A stretch of 64,000 nucleotides of DNA from Sneathiella sp. HT1-7 (GTDB taxonomy: Bacteria > Pseudomonadota > Alphaproteobacteria > Sneathiellales > Sneathiellaceae): contig NZ_JAJFZN010000001.1 in assembly GCF_020731145.1 (NCBI RefSeq), positions 186,001 to 250,000 of the forward strand, given 5' to 3'. The notes beneath the pieces are model-generated. The model was given only the letters and a program-made list of their open reading frames with translations. It was not told the DNA's origin and searched no databases. Within the stretch, counting starts at the first letter, position 1; every line of letters begins with the position of its first letter. Position numbers and translations under genes: made by a program. Of this stretch, positions 1 through 9,341 are shown piece after piece.

Positions 1-1322
1 TTCGAATGATTGGCCAAGTAGCTGGCCTAGATCTTTTGAGCAACAGCAATGCCTCCAATGCCGGGGTTGTCTTTCTCAATCTCAAACCCTATTCAGAGCG
101 TAAATCACCGAATCTGAGCGCGACGGCCGTATTACAGCGCGCCTTGCCAAAGCTGGCCGGCATTGCTGAAGCCGCGTTTATCCCGCTTAATCCTCCCGCC
201 ATTGATGGCCTCGGAAATGCCGGTGGTTTTCAGTATATGCTCCAGGCTCTGCAAGGACAAAAGCCGTCTGAAATGGGTGCTGTCCTTCGCAATGTTTTGG
301 TTGAAGCCAATCAGGATTCCAATATCGCCAGCGCCTTTTCAACATTCGAGGCAAACACTCCGCAAGTCTCCCTTGATATTGATCGGGACAAAGCGAAAAC
401 GCTTGGGGTCGAAATTTCCGATGTATTCAACGCCTTGCAAAGCCAGCTAGGCGGATACTATGTCAACGATTTCAATCTGTTTGGCAGAACTTGGACAGTA
501 TATGTACAGGGCAGCGAAGAATTCCGCGCAAAGATTGAGGATATTTACGACATACAAGTTCGTAATTCGTCGGGAGAGATGGTGCCCATTTCCAGCTTCG
601 CAGAAGCAAGCCTCGATAGCGGTCCGCGCCAAATCACCCGGTATAATAATTATGAAACGGCTGCAGTATTCGGGAATCCGGCGCCCGGCGCAGGGATCGG
701 TGTCGCCATGGCGGATATGGATAAAATCTCGACAAATGAATTACCGAGCGGTTATGCCTATGAATGGACCGGCCTCGCCCTGCAGCAGGTGGAAGCCGCA
801 GGTAAAACTCCGCTCGTTATTGGTCTCGCCTTCGTTTTTGCCTATCTTTTTCTTGTCGCGCTGTACGAAAGCTGGAGTATTCCACTGGCCATTCTGTCTT
901 CCGTCGTCGTTGCCGTCTTTGGCGCGATTGCTGGCATTCGGATTGCAGGTCTCTCCTTCGACCTATATGCGCAAATCGGAATTGTTGTCTTAATCGCTCT
1001 GGCAGCAAAGAACGCCATTCTGATCAATACCTTTGCGCTCGAGCAACGAAATATTGGCAAGCCTCTCGCGGAGTCCGCAGCTGATGGCGCACGGTTGCGG
1101 TTCCGTCCGGTCATGATGACAAGCTTTGCCTTTATCATGGGGCTGGTGCCACTGGTCATTGCCTCCGGTGCCGGTGCCGGGGCGATGGTGGCACTTGGCG
1201 TTCCAGTATTTTCGGGAATGCTCGCCGCGGCGACACTTGGTATGTTACTAATCCCTATGCTATATGTCGCCTTCCAGTGGATGCGCGAGAAAGCAGGCTG
1301 GAGACCCGTCGTCGAAAGATAG
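1..1322 (+). CDS. RND (HAE1/AcrB-type) efflux transporter, C-terminal part
   Basis: This is the C-terminal 438 or so codons of an inner-membrane RND pump; the frame is open through the left edge, so the start lies outside the window. The first ~270 residues are periplasmic porter and docking domain sequence. They are followed by five hydrophobic segments (about residues 270-430), which match TM8-TM12 of the AcrB fold. The segment after 'SFDLYAQIGIVVLIALAAKN' has the A-K-N-A-I-L-I signature of TM10-TM11 typical of HAE1 pumps, rather than the CusA heavy-metal class. These pumps export drugs, solvents or other toxic compounds with a membrane-fusion protein and an outer-membrane channel. A P1B ATPase follows after only 9 bases, so the two are probably co-transcribed, but the substrate cannot be read from this fragment. 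Confidence 0.9.
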   Translation, partial: RMIGQVAGLDLLSNSNASNAGVVFLNLKPYSERKSPNLSATAVLQRALPKLAGIAEAAFIPLNPPAIDGLGNAGGFQYMLQALQGQKPSEMGAVLRNVLVEANQDSNIASAFSTFEANTPQVSLDIDRDKAKTLGVEISDVFNALQSQLGGYYVNDFNLFGRTWTVYVQGSEEFRAKIEDIYDIQVRNSSGEMVPISSFAEASLDSGPRQITRYNNYETAAVFGNPAPGAGIGVAMADMDKISTNELPSGYAYEWTGLALQQVEAAGKTPLVIGLAFVFAYLFLVALYESWSIPLAILSSVVVAVFGAIAGIRIAGLSFDLYAQIGIVVLIALAAKNAILINTFALEQRNIGKPLAESAADGARLRFRPVMMTSFAFIMGLVPLVIASGAGAGAMVALGVPVFSGMLAAATLGMLLIPMLYVAFQWMREKAGWRPVVER

Positions 1323-1331
1323 GAAAACCCA

Positions 1332-3650
1332 TTGACCGCCGAAAAATCCGACACAGCAACTGATCCTGTATGCGGTATGAAAGTCGCGCCCGGCACAGGC
1401 AAGCCGAGCCATCTCTACAATACCGAGATCTATCATTTCTGCTCGCAAAAATGCCACGATAAGTTCGTGGTAGATCCCTATTTCTATATAAACGGCAGTC
1501 ATAAGACGCAGCAGAAAGCAGCAACGAAAGCAACAGAATATACTTGCCCGATGCACCCGGAAATCATTCAGGACCACCCCGGAGACTGTCCGAAGTGCGG
1601 TATGGCGCTTGAACCTATGGGCGCCCCTAGCGCGGATGAAAGCCCGAACGAGGAATTGATTGATTTCACGCGTCGCTTCTGGGTAAGCGTAGCACTTGCC
1701 CTGCCACTTCTTGTCCTGACAATGGGAGAGATGGTCGGACTTCCCTTTGAAAGATGGATCGGGGCAAAACTCTCAACCTGGCTCCAACTGGCACTGGCAA
1801 CGCCCGTTGTCCTGTGGGCCGCGATCCCCTTCTTCAAGCGTGGATGGTCATCAATCGTCAATCGCAGCCCCAATATGTGGACACTGATTATGCTTGGCGT
1901 GACGGCCGCCTATGGCTTTAGCGTCATCGCAACATTGTTCCCCAGCAATTTCCCCCCCTCCTTTCAAACGGACGGTGGCGTTGTTCCGGTGTACTTTGAA
2001 GCGGCGGCGGTGATCATTGCCCTGATCTTCCTGGGTCAGGTGCTGGAGCTTCGCGCACGGGAGCAGACCGGCTCCGCGATCAAGGCGCTTCTCAATCTTG
2101 CCCCAAAGTCCGCTCGGCGGATCAATTCGGACGGGTCGGAATATGATGTTCCGCTCGAAAATATCCTTGAAGGGGACAAGCTGCGTGTGAGGCCGGGTGA
2201 TAGTATTCCTGTGGACGGCGTCGTGGTGGAAGGTCATTCCTCCGTTGATGAAAGCATGATCAGCGGGGAACCCGTAGCTATTGAGAAGAACGAAGGAGAC
2301 AACCTCACCGGCGGAACAATGAATGGCACCGGATCATTTGTTATGGAAGCCAAACTCGTTGGTGCGGATACCATGCTCTCGAAAATCGTCGAGATGGTTG
2401 CCTCCGCCCAGCGATCCCGTGCGCCCATTCAAGGAATGGCGGACAGGGTTGCGGCTTGGTTCGTGCCAAGCGTCGTCATCATCGCCGTTATCGCTTTTGT
2501 CATCTGGTCGGCATTCGGCCCCTCCCCTGCAATGATCCATGCGATTGTTGCCGCAGTCTCTGTGCTGATCATTGCTTGCCCCTGTGCGCTCGGTCTCGCG
2601 ACGCCTATGTCGATTATGACGGCAACAGGACGGGGTGCCGGTGCGGGTGTGCTCATCCGCGATGCAGAAGCGCTGGAACGGTTTGCCGGTGTTGAAATGC
2701 TTGTGGTCGATAAAACCGGCACCCTGACGGAGGGGCGCCCGAAAATTACCGATATCATTAGCGTTGAAGAGCAGGGAGAGGATACACTTCTTGCCATCGC
2801 TGCCGGACTAGAAAAAGGATCAGAGCATCCACTTGCAGAAGCAATCGTATCTGGCGCAGAGGAGCGCGGGCTCACCATCCCCATGGCCTCCGACTTTAAT
2901 GCCATTACCGGTAAAGGAGTTGAGGGACGTATAAACGGGCAAATCGTGACACTCGGAAATCGGGCCATGATAGATCAGCAAAAGCTCGATCTTTCTACGA
3001 TAGAGGCACATGCCGCAGAGCTTCAAAACGAAGGCAAGACAGTGATGTATGTTACCCGTGATGCCGCTCTTGTGGGAATTGTCGCTGTCGCCGACCCGAT
3101 CAAGGAAACAACGCAAGAAGCAATCGATGCCCTGCACAAACTCGGTATCAGGATCATCATGGCGACGGGCGATAATGAACGCACAGCAAAGGCCGTCGCC
3201 GCTCGTCTTGGGATTGATGAGATCCTCGCAGATGCACTGCCAGAAGATAAAAAGACTTTGATCGAAGATCTCCAAAGCAAAGGCCTTCATGTCGCCATGG
3301 CGGGAGATGGCGTTAATGATGCCCCTGCCCTGGCCACCGCTGATGTTGGCATCGCCATGGGCACTGGCGCAGATGTGGCGATGGAAAGTGCCGGTATTAC
3401 GCTAGTCAAGGGAGACCTCACTGGCATTGTCCGCGCGCGCAAACTGGCGGTAGGAACTCTCCGAAATATCAAACAAAACCTGTTTTTCGCGTTTGCCTAC
3501 AACGGATTGGGGATTCCGATTGCAGCAGGTATTCTCTACCCTTTCACTGGTACGCTGCTTTCCCCAATGATTGCCGCCGCCGCGATGAGCTTGTCCTCGG
3601 TTTCGGTAATCTCCAATGCGTTGCGCTTACGCGCGATTAAATTGAATTAG
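1332..3650 (+). CDS. Copper/silver-translocating P1B-type ATPase with YHS and heavy-metal-binding N-terminal domains
   Basis: ATP-driven exporter of monovalent metal (Cu+ or Ag+) across the inner membrane, 772 residues. The N-terminus has a YHS domain (about 11-55, with C14, C37 and C41) and then a C-P-M-H-P...C-P-K-C-G-M heavy-metal-binding domain (about 70-95). It lacks the usual CxxC HMA domain. Core motifs are all present: intramembrane C416-P-C418, the phosphorylated D460 in DKTGTLT, an HP motif (SEHPLAEAI) and GDGVNDAP near 658. Translation must begin at TTG 1332 or close by, because no ATG precedes the YHS domain. It lies 9 bases after the RND gene, which points to a metal/toxicant efflux operon. 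Metal specificity for copper over silver is inferred from the CPC class. Confidence 0.93.
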   Translation: MTAEKSDTATDPVCGMKVAPGTGKPSHLYNTEIYHFCSQKCHDKFVVDPYFYINGSHKTQQKAATKATEYTCPMHPEIIQDHPGDCPKCGMALEPMGAPSADESPNEELIDFTRRFWVSVALALPLLVLTMGEMVGLPFERWIGAKLSTWLQLALATPVVLWAAIPFFKRGWSSIVNRSPNMWTLIMLGVTAAYGFSVIATLFPSNFPPSFQTDGGVVPVYFEAAAVIIALIFLGQVLELRAREQTGSAIKALLNLAPKSARRINSDGSEYDVPLENILEGDKLRVRPGDSIPVDGVVVEGHSSVDESMISGEPVAIEKNEGDNLTGGTMNGTGSFVMEAKLVGADTMLSKIVEMVASAQRSRAPIQGMADRVAAWFVPSVVIIAVIAFVIWSAFGPSPAMIHAIVAAVSVLIIACPCALGLATPMSIMTATGRGAGAGVLIRDAEALERFAGVEMLVVDKTGTLTEGRPKITDIISVEEQGEDTLLAIAAGLEKGSEHPLAEAIVSGAEERGLTIPMASDFNAITGKGVEGRINGQIVTLGNRAMIDQQKLDLSTIEAHAAELQNEGKTVMYVTRDAALVGIVAVADPIKETTQEAIDALHKLGIRIIMATGDNERTAKAVAARLGIDEILADALPEDKKTLIEDLQSKGLHVAMAGDGVNDAPALATADVGIAMGTGADVAMESAGITLVKGDLTGIVRARKLAVGTLRNIKQNLFFAFAYNGLGIPIAAGILYPFTGTLLSPMIAAAAMSLSSVSVISNALRLRAIKLN

Positions 3651-3744
3651 CGCCAGGTATCGATCTCGCTTCCCTACTTGATTTGCTCATTGACGTCCCT
3701 ATAGTGCGAAAGAACATTGGTACAGGTAATTTTAGGAGCGCAAG

Positions 3745-4329
3745 ATGAGCGAGAATATGCCACCAAAGCTTGAGGAAATGAGGTCGCTTATAGCTGCTGA
3801 AATGGCAAAGCATTGGAAAACGTTTCTTTTTCAGGGACTCCTCATCAGCTTGCTCGGAGCTGTCGCCATCCTCGTACCGCAAGTAGCAACATTGGTCGTT
3901 GATCTGTTCATCGGTTGGATCCTAATTTTCGGCGGCGTCATCAGGGCCTTAACGCTGTTTCGATCACGCAGCCTTCCCGGGACGATCTGGTCCGTTCTCG
4001 CATCTGTGCTTGCTATTGTCCTTGGACTCCTGCTGGTTTTCAAACCGGCGGAGGGTGTCATGACCCTGACCATGGTGATGGTCGCATTCTTTATCATTCA
4101 GGGTGTTTTCTCTATCCTGCTGGCGTTTCAATTCCGGGCCCATATACGGAGTTGGGGCTGGACGCTGCTAAGCGGCGTTGTCGACCTCGTTCTAGCCTAT
4201 TTAATCTCACGCGGCTGGCCTGACACGGCAAGCTGGGCCATTGGGCTGCTGGTCGGCATCAATATGCTGTTCGCCGGGATGGCGCTTATCTTCACGGCTT
4301 TCGCTGCCCGTAACGGCGCACCGGATTAG
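3745..4329 (+). CDS. HdeD-like (DUF308) membrane protein
   Basis: 194-residue integral membrane protein. A short hydrophilic N-terminus (about 25 residues) is followed by six hydrophobic helices in three hairpin pairs, the layout of HdeD/DUF308 proteins. The segments around 'LFIGWILIFGGVIRAL' and 'LLVGINMLFAGMALIF' are internal repeats of the same motif, as usual in this family. HdeD is linked to acid resistance in Escherichia coli, but its biochemical role is unknown and transfer of that function here would be a guess. AGGAG-like sequence (TTTTAGGAGCGCAAG) precedes ATG 3745. It lies 94 bases after the P1B ATPase, on the same strand, and ends 10 bases before the converging HAD gene. Confidence 0.85.
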   Translation: MSENMPPKLEEMRSLIAAEMAKHWKTFLFQGLLISLLGAVAILVPQVATLVVDLFIGWILIFGGVIRALTLFRSRSLPGTIWSVLASVLAIVLGLLLVFKPAEGVMTLTMVMVAFFIIQGVFSILLAFQFRAHIRSWGWTLLSGVVDLVLAYLISRGWPDTASWAIGLLVGINMLFAGMALIFTAFAARNGAPD

Positions 4330-4339
4330 CGGACGCCTC

Positions 4340-5251
4340 TTAGGTTGTCGCCGCAATAAAGTCAGGGACAATTCCGGACTGTTTGATCAATTTCGGGATG
4401 TCCATACCCTTGTGAAGCCCATGTCCTGTGACCAGCACCGTGCGAACGCCGGCTGCCGCGCCACCGAGTATATCGGTATGCAGCGTATCGCCAACCATGG
4501 CGATACGCCCGCGATCGGTTCCTTTAAGTTCCGCCTCCAGCACTCGGTCAAATACGTTCAAAAAGGGTTTACCGTAAAATTGCGGGGCAATGCCTATTTG
4601 TTCGGCTATTTCATGGGTAAAAAATCCGGGCTCCAATGACAATCCCCCTTCTCGCGGGGCAACAAGGTCCGGATTACCAACAAGCAGCGGCCGTGGGTTT
4701 AATTGAAGAGAGTTTTGTAAAAGGCTTTGCTGCTTTGCTGTCCAATCCGCCGAACTCAGAAAAAGAAACGCATTCGCCTTCTCATAGTCAGATGGATCCT
4801 CACCGAGCAAATGAGTGATGCGAGGAAGCTCCGCCAGACCTGATTGAGCCGTTGCAGCGATGCCCCAGACATAGTCCTTCGGGTATAAATCAAGGGCGGT
4901 GATTGCCGCATCGCGGCTTGAAATGATCTGCTCCTTCTCCAGTGCGAAACCAAAACTCCGATATTTCTCAAGTGCCTTTGTCGCGTCATAGGTGGCGCTG
5001 TTGGTCAGCACGAAAACCTGTTTACCGAGACGTGCAAAAGCCTCAAGCCGTTCAGCCGCCCCCGGTATCGCACTTTCCCCAACATTCAACACCCCGAAAG
5101 CATCAAGCAGGAAAACATCAATTTCATCAACGAGCGCCTCTAGATTTTCGATCGCGGCACTCTCAGCCGGAAACTGCGCGGTCGGAAGGCGCGCCCGGAC
5201 AGCTTCATAGCGTTCAAATACTTCCGTTGCGGTGAGGGTTGGAAAGAGCAT
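4340..5251 (-). CDS. HAD superfamily class IIA hydrolase (NagD/TIGR01459-like)
   Basis: Predicted cytoplasmic phosphatase of the HAD class IIA group. Motif I is L-L-D-A-F-G-V-L (nucleophile Asp in 'DVFLLDAFGVL'), motif II is the 'FVLTNSA' strand and motif IV is G-D-T-L-H-T-D near the C-terminus. The second motif-I aspartate, the usual general acid, is replaced by Phe. In this subfamily that position is often aromatic (D-x-W/F-G), so it is probably a family trait, not damage. The substrate is unknown. ATG 5251 is preferred; a TTG at 5260 in the same frame is possible. The gene stands alone on the minus strand, head-to-head with the SDR gene at 5357. Confidence 0.82.
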   Translation of the reverse strand: MLFPTLTATEVFERYEAVRARLPTAQFPAESAAIENLEALVDEIDVFLLDAFGVLNVGESAIPGAAERLEAFARLGKQVFVLTNSATYDATKALEKYRSFGFALEKEQIISSRDAAITALDLYPKDYVWGIAATAQSGLAELPRITHLLGEDPSDYEKANAFLFLSSADWTAKQQSLLQNSLQLNPRPLLVGNPDLVAPREGGLSLEPGFFTHEIAEQIGIAPQFYGKPFLNVFDRVLEAELKGTDRGRIAMVGDTLHTDILGGAAAGVRTVLVTGHGLHKGMDIPKLIKQSGIVPDFIAATT

Positions 5252-5356
5252 TTTAGACAACGGCTTCCATTAGGGACAAATGATCAATAAGATATGCTTT
5301 ACTAACTCGCACAATAACCCGTAAAGTTTATAAAAATAAGAAAAAGGGAGATGCAT

Positions 5357-6091
5357 GTGAACGATCTTGATTTCACAGGAAAAACAGCACTCATCGTCGG
5401 CGGATCCAGCGGGATTGGCAATGGTATCGCCCATGCGTTAAAAGATCGCGGGGCGGACGTCTTTGTCTGGGGCACCCGGTCCAGCGCAACCGACTATGAC
5501 GGCGCGGAAGGGTCGGACCTTACTAGTCTGCACTATGAACAGATGGATGTCAGTGATTATAAGGCCATAGCTGACTACAAGCCGGCGTTTGAAAAACTCG
5601 ATATGCTGATCCTGTCGCAGGGCATTGTCGTCTATAACCGCGGCGAATTTGAAATGCCAGGTTGGTTGAAGGTAATCGATACAAATCTCAACAGCCTGAT
5701 GGCCTGTGCCTCAAAATTTCAGGGCATGCTGAAGGAAGCAAACGGCTCCCTGGTGATCATCAGTTCAACGGCCGGGTACCACGCAACAAAAGGAAATCCC
5801 GCCTATAACGCCTCCAAGACGGGTGCAATTGGATTAACTCGCACCTTAGGGCAGGCTTGGGCAGGTGACGGTATTCGCGTGAATGGAGTTGCCCCGGGGC
5901 TCGTGGATACCAAACTGACCAAGGTAACGACGGACAACCCGAAACGCCGTGATGCGGCAATCTCAACAATCCCGCAAGGGCGCCTCGGCACACCGGATGA
6001 CATCGCGGGCGCGGTACTCTATCTCGTGTCACCCCTAGCAAGCTATGTGGTTGGCCAAACGATCGTCGTCGATGGCGGACTTATTCTCTAA
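5357..6091 (+). CDS. Short-chain dehydrogenase/reductase (SDR)
   Basis: NAD(P)-dependent oxidoreductase, about 244 residues with a Rossmann fold. The cofactor loop reads G-G-S-S-G-I-G-N-G, the catalytic serine lies in 'VIISSTAGYH' and the catalytic pair is Y-N-A-S-K. The usual N-N-A-G strand-4 motif is replaced by L-S-Q-G. I place the start at GTG 5357, because AAGGGAG ends at 5350 and would sit directly against the ATG at 5351, whereas it is 6 bases from GTG. A second SDR gene follows after 33 bases, so the two likely form an operon. Their substrate is unknown, but they adjoin a fatty-acid-like catabolic operon and could oxidise a hydroxyacyl or alcohol intermediate. Confidence 0.9.
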   Translation: MNDLDFTGKTALIVGGSSGIGNGIAHALKDRGADVFVWGTRSSATDYDGAEGSDLTSLHYEQMDVSDYKAIADYKPAFEKLDMLILSQGIVVYNRGEFEMPGWLKVIDTNLNSLMACASKFQGMLKEANGSLVIISSTAGYHATKGNPAYNASKTGAIGLTRTLGQAWAGDGIRVNGVAPGLVDTKLTKVTTDNPKRRDAAISTIPQGRLGTPDDIAGAVLYLVSPLASYVVGQTIVVDGGLIL

Positions 6092-6124
6092 TTTCGACAA
6101 ACCAGCATAAAAAAGGAAAAACGG

Positions 6125-6904
6125 ATGGCGAGACTTTCAAAGCTCAGCCGGTCAATTGCCGGAAAGACCGCGCTGATAACGGGTGCAGCAAGCGGCATGG
6201 GCCGGGCGACAGCGCATCTCTTTGCCGATGAAGGCGCAAATGTTGCCGTTACCGACCTCACTGAAGAAGGTGTTCAGAAGGTTGTCGATGAAATTCGAGG
6301 CGCGGGCGGCTCTGCCGAAGGGTGGGTTCTAGACGTTGCCAACAAAGAACAAATTGGAACGGTTGTAAAGTCGGTTGCAGATCATTTCGGCGCACTTGAT
6401 ATTCTGATCAACAACGCCGGTTTTTCTCGCCACATGTCGGTTGAGGATGAAGGTTTCGACGAAAATTGGCAACGGCATATGGATGTCCTGCTAACGGCAC
6501 ATGTGCGTCTGGTTCGGGCAGCTCTGCCCTACCTTAAAGTCTCAGGCGAGGGCCGGATCGTTAATATCGCCTCAACCGAAGGTCTTGGCGCTACGCCCGA
6601 AATTGCACAATACACTTCCGCTAAACATGGGGTCATCGGGCTCACCCGATCCCTCGCAGTAGAGCTGCCGAAATATGGCATCACGGCCAATTGTATCTGT
6701 CCCGGTGCCATCCATACCGGCATCACCGCGCGCATTAAGGATGAACATAAGGAGATTTTCTCCCGGCGGCGCATCCCGCTGAAGCGGTACGGTGAGCCAG
6801 AGGAAGTTGCTCATGCGACCTTGAGTCTTGTTCTACCCGCATCTTCCTACATCAATGGGGTTGCATTGCCGGTGGATGCGGGCCTCACGATCAAAAATGC
6901 ATAG
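6125..6904 (+). CDS. Short-chain dehydrogenase/reductase (SDR)
   Basis: Second SDR of the pair, 259 residues. It shows the canonical motifs: T-G-A-A-S-G-M-G cofactor loop near 19, I-N-N-A-G near 97, catalytic Ser in 'IVNIASTEG' and Y-T-S-A-K. It is not a recent copy of the upstream SDR, as sequence outside the motifs differs throughout. AAAAGGAAAAACGG precedes ATG 6125 and gives a good ribosome site. The N-terminus has a ~13-residue basic extension before the Rossmann strand. The end converges with the MaoC-like gene. The likely reaction is NAD(P)-linked alcohol/ketone conversion; substrate unknown. Confidence 0.9.
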   Translation: MARLSKLSRSIAGKTALITGAASGMGRATAHLFADEGANVAVTDLTEEGVQKVVDEIRGAGGSAEGWVLDVANKEQIGTVVKSVADHFGALDILINNAGFSRHMSVEDEGFDENWQRHMDVLLTAHVRLVRAALPYLKVSGEGRIVNIASTEGLGATPEIAQYTSAKHGVIGLTRSLAVELPKYGITANCICPGAIHTGITARIKDEHKEIFSRRRIPLKRYGEPEEVAHATLSLVLPASSYINGVALPVDAGLTIKNA

Positions 6905-7056
6905 TAACAGATGAGAACTCCCTTAGATTTGTCAGTCTTCGGGCGCTTTCTCCTCTCGCTGTGGGAGCAGGTCTTCACGCGTTAATGGCCCAGCAACATA
7001 GAGCAGGATTACAGCAAGGGACGCCATTTACCACTTCACTATACGTTTTTTCGTAT

Positions 7057-7518
7057 CTAGTGCGCGTCCCTGCATTTAATCATACGAAGGGGTGTATATT
7101 CAATAACCACTTCACCATTTTGGTTTATTATATGGTTACGTGTCCGAACCAGCCCGCGCGTTCTCTTTGAAGTAAGCCGCGCTTCGATCACTTCACATTC
7201 CACATGAATTGTATCACCGGCAAAGACCGGCCCGCGTATATCAAGTTCCATATTCAAGAAGGCAAGCCCCGTATGTTGCATCGTTGACTGAACGAGCAGA
7301 CCTTCGGCAATTGTATAGGCGAGCGCCCCCGGCGCAACTCGGCCCTTTATGTCCGAATGCTCCTTCAGATACTCCGTATCTATGAACAGAACTTCCGTCA
7401 TGCCTGTGACATTGATGAAATTAACAATATCAACCTCTGTCACCGTTCGGCCAATTGTCTTAAACTGTCGGCCCAGCGGCAATTCCTCAAAATGCAGCCC
7501 TAGTCCAACGATTTCCAT
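7057..7518 (-). CDS. MaoC-like hot-dog fold dehydratase/hydratase
   Basis: 153-residue single hot-dog domain protein of the MaoC/R-hydratase type. Recognisable features are an N-terminal 'EELPLGRQFKTIGRTVTEVDIVNF' segment, in which 'T-V-T-E-x-D-I' is the usual family entry, and 'VFAGDTIHVECEV' in the C-terminal half. The catalytic D/H pair of classical hydratases is not clean: the sequence reads F-I-D-T-E-Y and 'KGRVAPGALAYTI', where family members usually have a His after the Asp. Such enzymes hydrate enoyl-CoAs or act as thioesterase-like CoA enzymes. It is the last gene of the minus-strand catabolic operon, and GGAG lies a few bases before ATG 7518. Confidence 0.85.
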   Translation of the reverse strand: MEIVGLGLHFEELPLGRQFKTIGRTVTEVDIVNFINVTGMTEVLFIDTEYLKEHSDIKGRVAPGALAYTIAEGLLVQSTMQHTGLAFLNMELDIRGPVFAGDTIHVECEVIEARLTSKRTRGLVRTRNHIINQNGEVVIEYTPLRMIKCRDAH

Positions 7519-7566
7519 TTTCTTCTCCTTTTTATTATTGGGATCATAATTTCAATTATGTGTCGT

Positions 7567-8799
7567 TCAATCCATTGACGGTTTCGCTACAACAAGCAGA
7601 ATGCCAGTTAAAAAAACAATTATTGCCATCAGACTATATGCTTGCCAATAATGCGCAACGTCGCCCACGATCAGGCCAAAAATCGTCGGTAGAATAAGCA
7701 CGCCGGCGAACATGGCGCTCGATCCCAAGGCGGTTGCCTCTGTCCGGTATTGTCCACCAAATGTTGCAAATGCCCCATAGGCTATACCGGTAAAACCACT
7801 GGCCGTCGCCCCCGCCGCAACCGCAACAAGAAGCACGGACCAGATCGACCAGTTTTCTGATATTTGCCCCGCCGCAATTGCAGTCACCCCCATGACAAGG
7901 CCCAGCAAACCAAGCAATCTGATGGAAGATATATAACGGTCTGCCAACCAACCCCAGACCGGGCGACTGGTGACACCAGCAATTTGATAAAGCGCCAGCA
8001 CTTGCCCGGCAGCGATCAAATCGAGATCCGTTCTGCTGGTAAGGTGCAGCGCCATGAAGCCGATAAAACAAAGCTGAACACCCGCATAGGAAAAGCTTGC
8101 GAGCGCGAGCAGACGCATCAGAGCACTATCGCGCAAGAGATAAAGCGGGCGCCAAAGTTCGCCCCGAAACAATCGATGCGACGTGTTTCTATTCTTGTCC
8201 CAGCTTTTGCGGTATAGCTGAAACATCAGGATGAGAAGGGCTGCCGGAAGAATCTGTGCCCAGAATGCTATTCGCCAGCCGAATTTAACCGCAAGTATCG
8301 GCAATAACAAAGCGCCGATGACGCCCCCCAAAGGCACGCCAATTTGCCGGATTGAAAAGACGAGATTTAGAACCTTTGGGTTCGTGCGCGGGATCAGAAG
8401 ATGTGTCGAGACTGGCGCCGTCGCCCCATATCCAATGCCAAGCACAACAGCACAGAGCGCCAACGCATTCATGCCGCCGGATCCTGCAATAGAAAGCATG
8501 GCAACAACCCCCAGCATCACAAACTGCGCGACACGTACCGCCCCGAATTTCTGGATAAAGTCCGGCGACAAAAGAGCTGAAAAAATGCCAATCCCATAAA
8601 CCGTAGAAACAAAAAAACCGATGAGATGCCCGTCAACGCCTAGGTCCTCAGCGATCTTCGGCGCGAGCGTGGGAGCCGAAAAAGCCGCCATCGTTGCAAG
8701 AGTCTGCATCGCGATTGTAAGAATTAAGGGTCCGTAAGGGATGCCTACGGCATGGCCCTCACTAACGGTTGGCGCGCCGTCGCGGTCGGACGACATCAT
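7567..8799 (-). CDS. MFS transporter
   Basis: 410-residue major facilitator with about twelve hydrophobic segments and a loop in the middle (about residues 195-215, 'YRKSWDKNRNTSHRLFRGE') separating two six-helix halves. Inner-membrane carrier, probably bringing the operon's organic-acid substrate into the cell or exporting a product; the sequence gives no substrate. It starts 3 bases after the stop of the upstream SnoaL-like gene, with a GGA-containing ribosome site overlapping that stop, so the two are translationally close. Two ATGs are adjacent at the start (8799 and 8796). Confidence 0.88.
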   Translation of the reverse strand: MMSSDRDGAPTVSEGHAVGIPYGPLILTIAMQTLATMAAFSAPTLAPKIAEDLGVDGHLIGFFVSTVYGIGIFSALLSPDFIQKFGAVRVAQFVMLGVVAMLSIAGSGGMNALALCAVVLGIGYGATAPVSTHLLIPRTNPKVLNLVFSIRQIGVPLGGVIGALLLPILAVKFGWRIAFWAQILPAALLILMFQLYRKSWDKNRNTSHRLFRGELWRPLYLLRDSALMRLLALASFSYAGVQLCFIGFMALHLTSRTDLDLIAAGQVLALYQIAGVTSRPVWGWLADRYISSIRLLGLLGLVMGVTAIAAGQISENWSIWSVLLVAVAAGATASGFTGIAYGAFATFGGQYRTEATALGSSAMFAGVLILPTIFGLIVGDVAHYWQAYSLMAIIVFLTGILLVVAKPSMD

Positions 8800-8802
8800 G
8801 TC

Positions 8803-9312
8803 CTAACTTCCGTCTTTCCACGATCCCTTCGAGCGGGCTAGATACTCCTGGGTCTCTGGCTGTTCAATCAACATCTTGCCCCATTTAGCACAGATTTTTG
8901 CAAGCCGTTCCGGCTGTACGCCAAGTTGCGCCATGGCTACCCCGCCGTTCACAGATTCACGATAGTCAGAAATAAGCCCGTCTTTTAGCTCAAAACGGCT
9001 CATGCCATCGATAACAACCTGTTTTCCCTCAAACTCCGGCACTGTCGAGGTGAAGCTGGAAAGTGACCAGGCATAGGCGAGATTGCCTTCGCACATGGGG
9101 TCGAACATTTCCCAGCGATAATCCTCTCCTGCATCGCGATGAAACTGATCTGACATCATGTGAGCAATTTCTGCGCGGCCCTGATGATCCCCGTAGATAT
9201 AGTCGTGATAGACACCATTTTCGGTGAAACAGGCTGCGAAGGCCTCTCCATCGCCAGCTTCTGCGGCGGCGGAGAAGCGTTTGAGCAATTCCTTGAATTT
9301 AGCGGTATTCAT
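8803..9312 (-). CDS. SnoaL/NTF2-like protein
   Basis: 169-residue cone-fold (SnoaL/NTF2-like) protein. The N-terminal helix 'FKELLKRFSAAAEAGDGEAFAACFTENGVYHDYIYGDHQGRAEI' has the family pattern: helix, D-x-x-x-F strand turn, then a G-x-x-x-I/L helix, and 'DGMSRFELKDGLISDYRESV' is the late strand pair. Members act as isomerases, cyclases or dehydratases on small lipophilic molecules, so it may handle an intermediate of the operon. GGAG is placed 7 bases ahead of ATG 9312. It lies between the nitronate-monooxygenase-like gene (30 bases upstream) and the MFS gene (3 bases downstream). Confidence 0.82.
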   Translation of the reverse strand: MNTAKFKELLKRFSAAAEAGDGEAFAACFTENGVYHDYIYGDHQGRAEIAHMMSDQFHRDAGEDYRWEMFDPMCEGNLAYAWSLSSFTSTVPEFEGKQVVIDGMSRFELKDGLISDYRESVNGGVAMAQLGVQPERLAKICAKWGKMLIEQPETQEYLARSKGSWKDGS

Positions 9313-9341
9313 TCATTGCTCCTTTTCAAACAGATTATCAA

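Noticed and set aside
842-1402. Long minus-strand frame of 186 codons over the RND pump end
   Set aside because: Pure shadow of the pump and ATPase genes; low-complexity Arg/Ser/Ala composition and no family signature.
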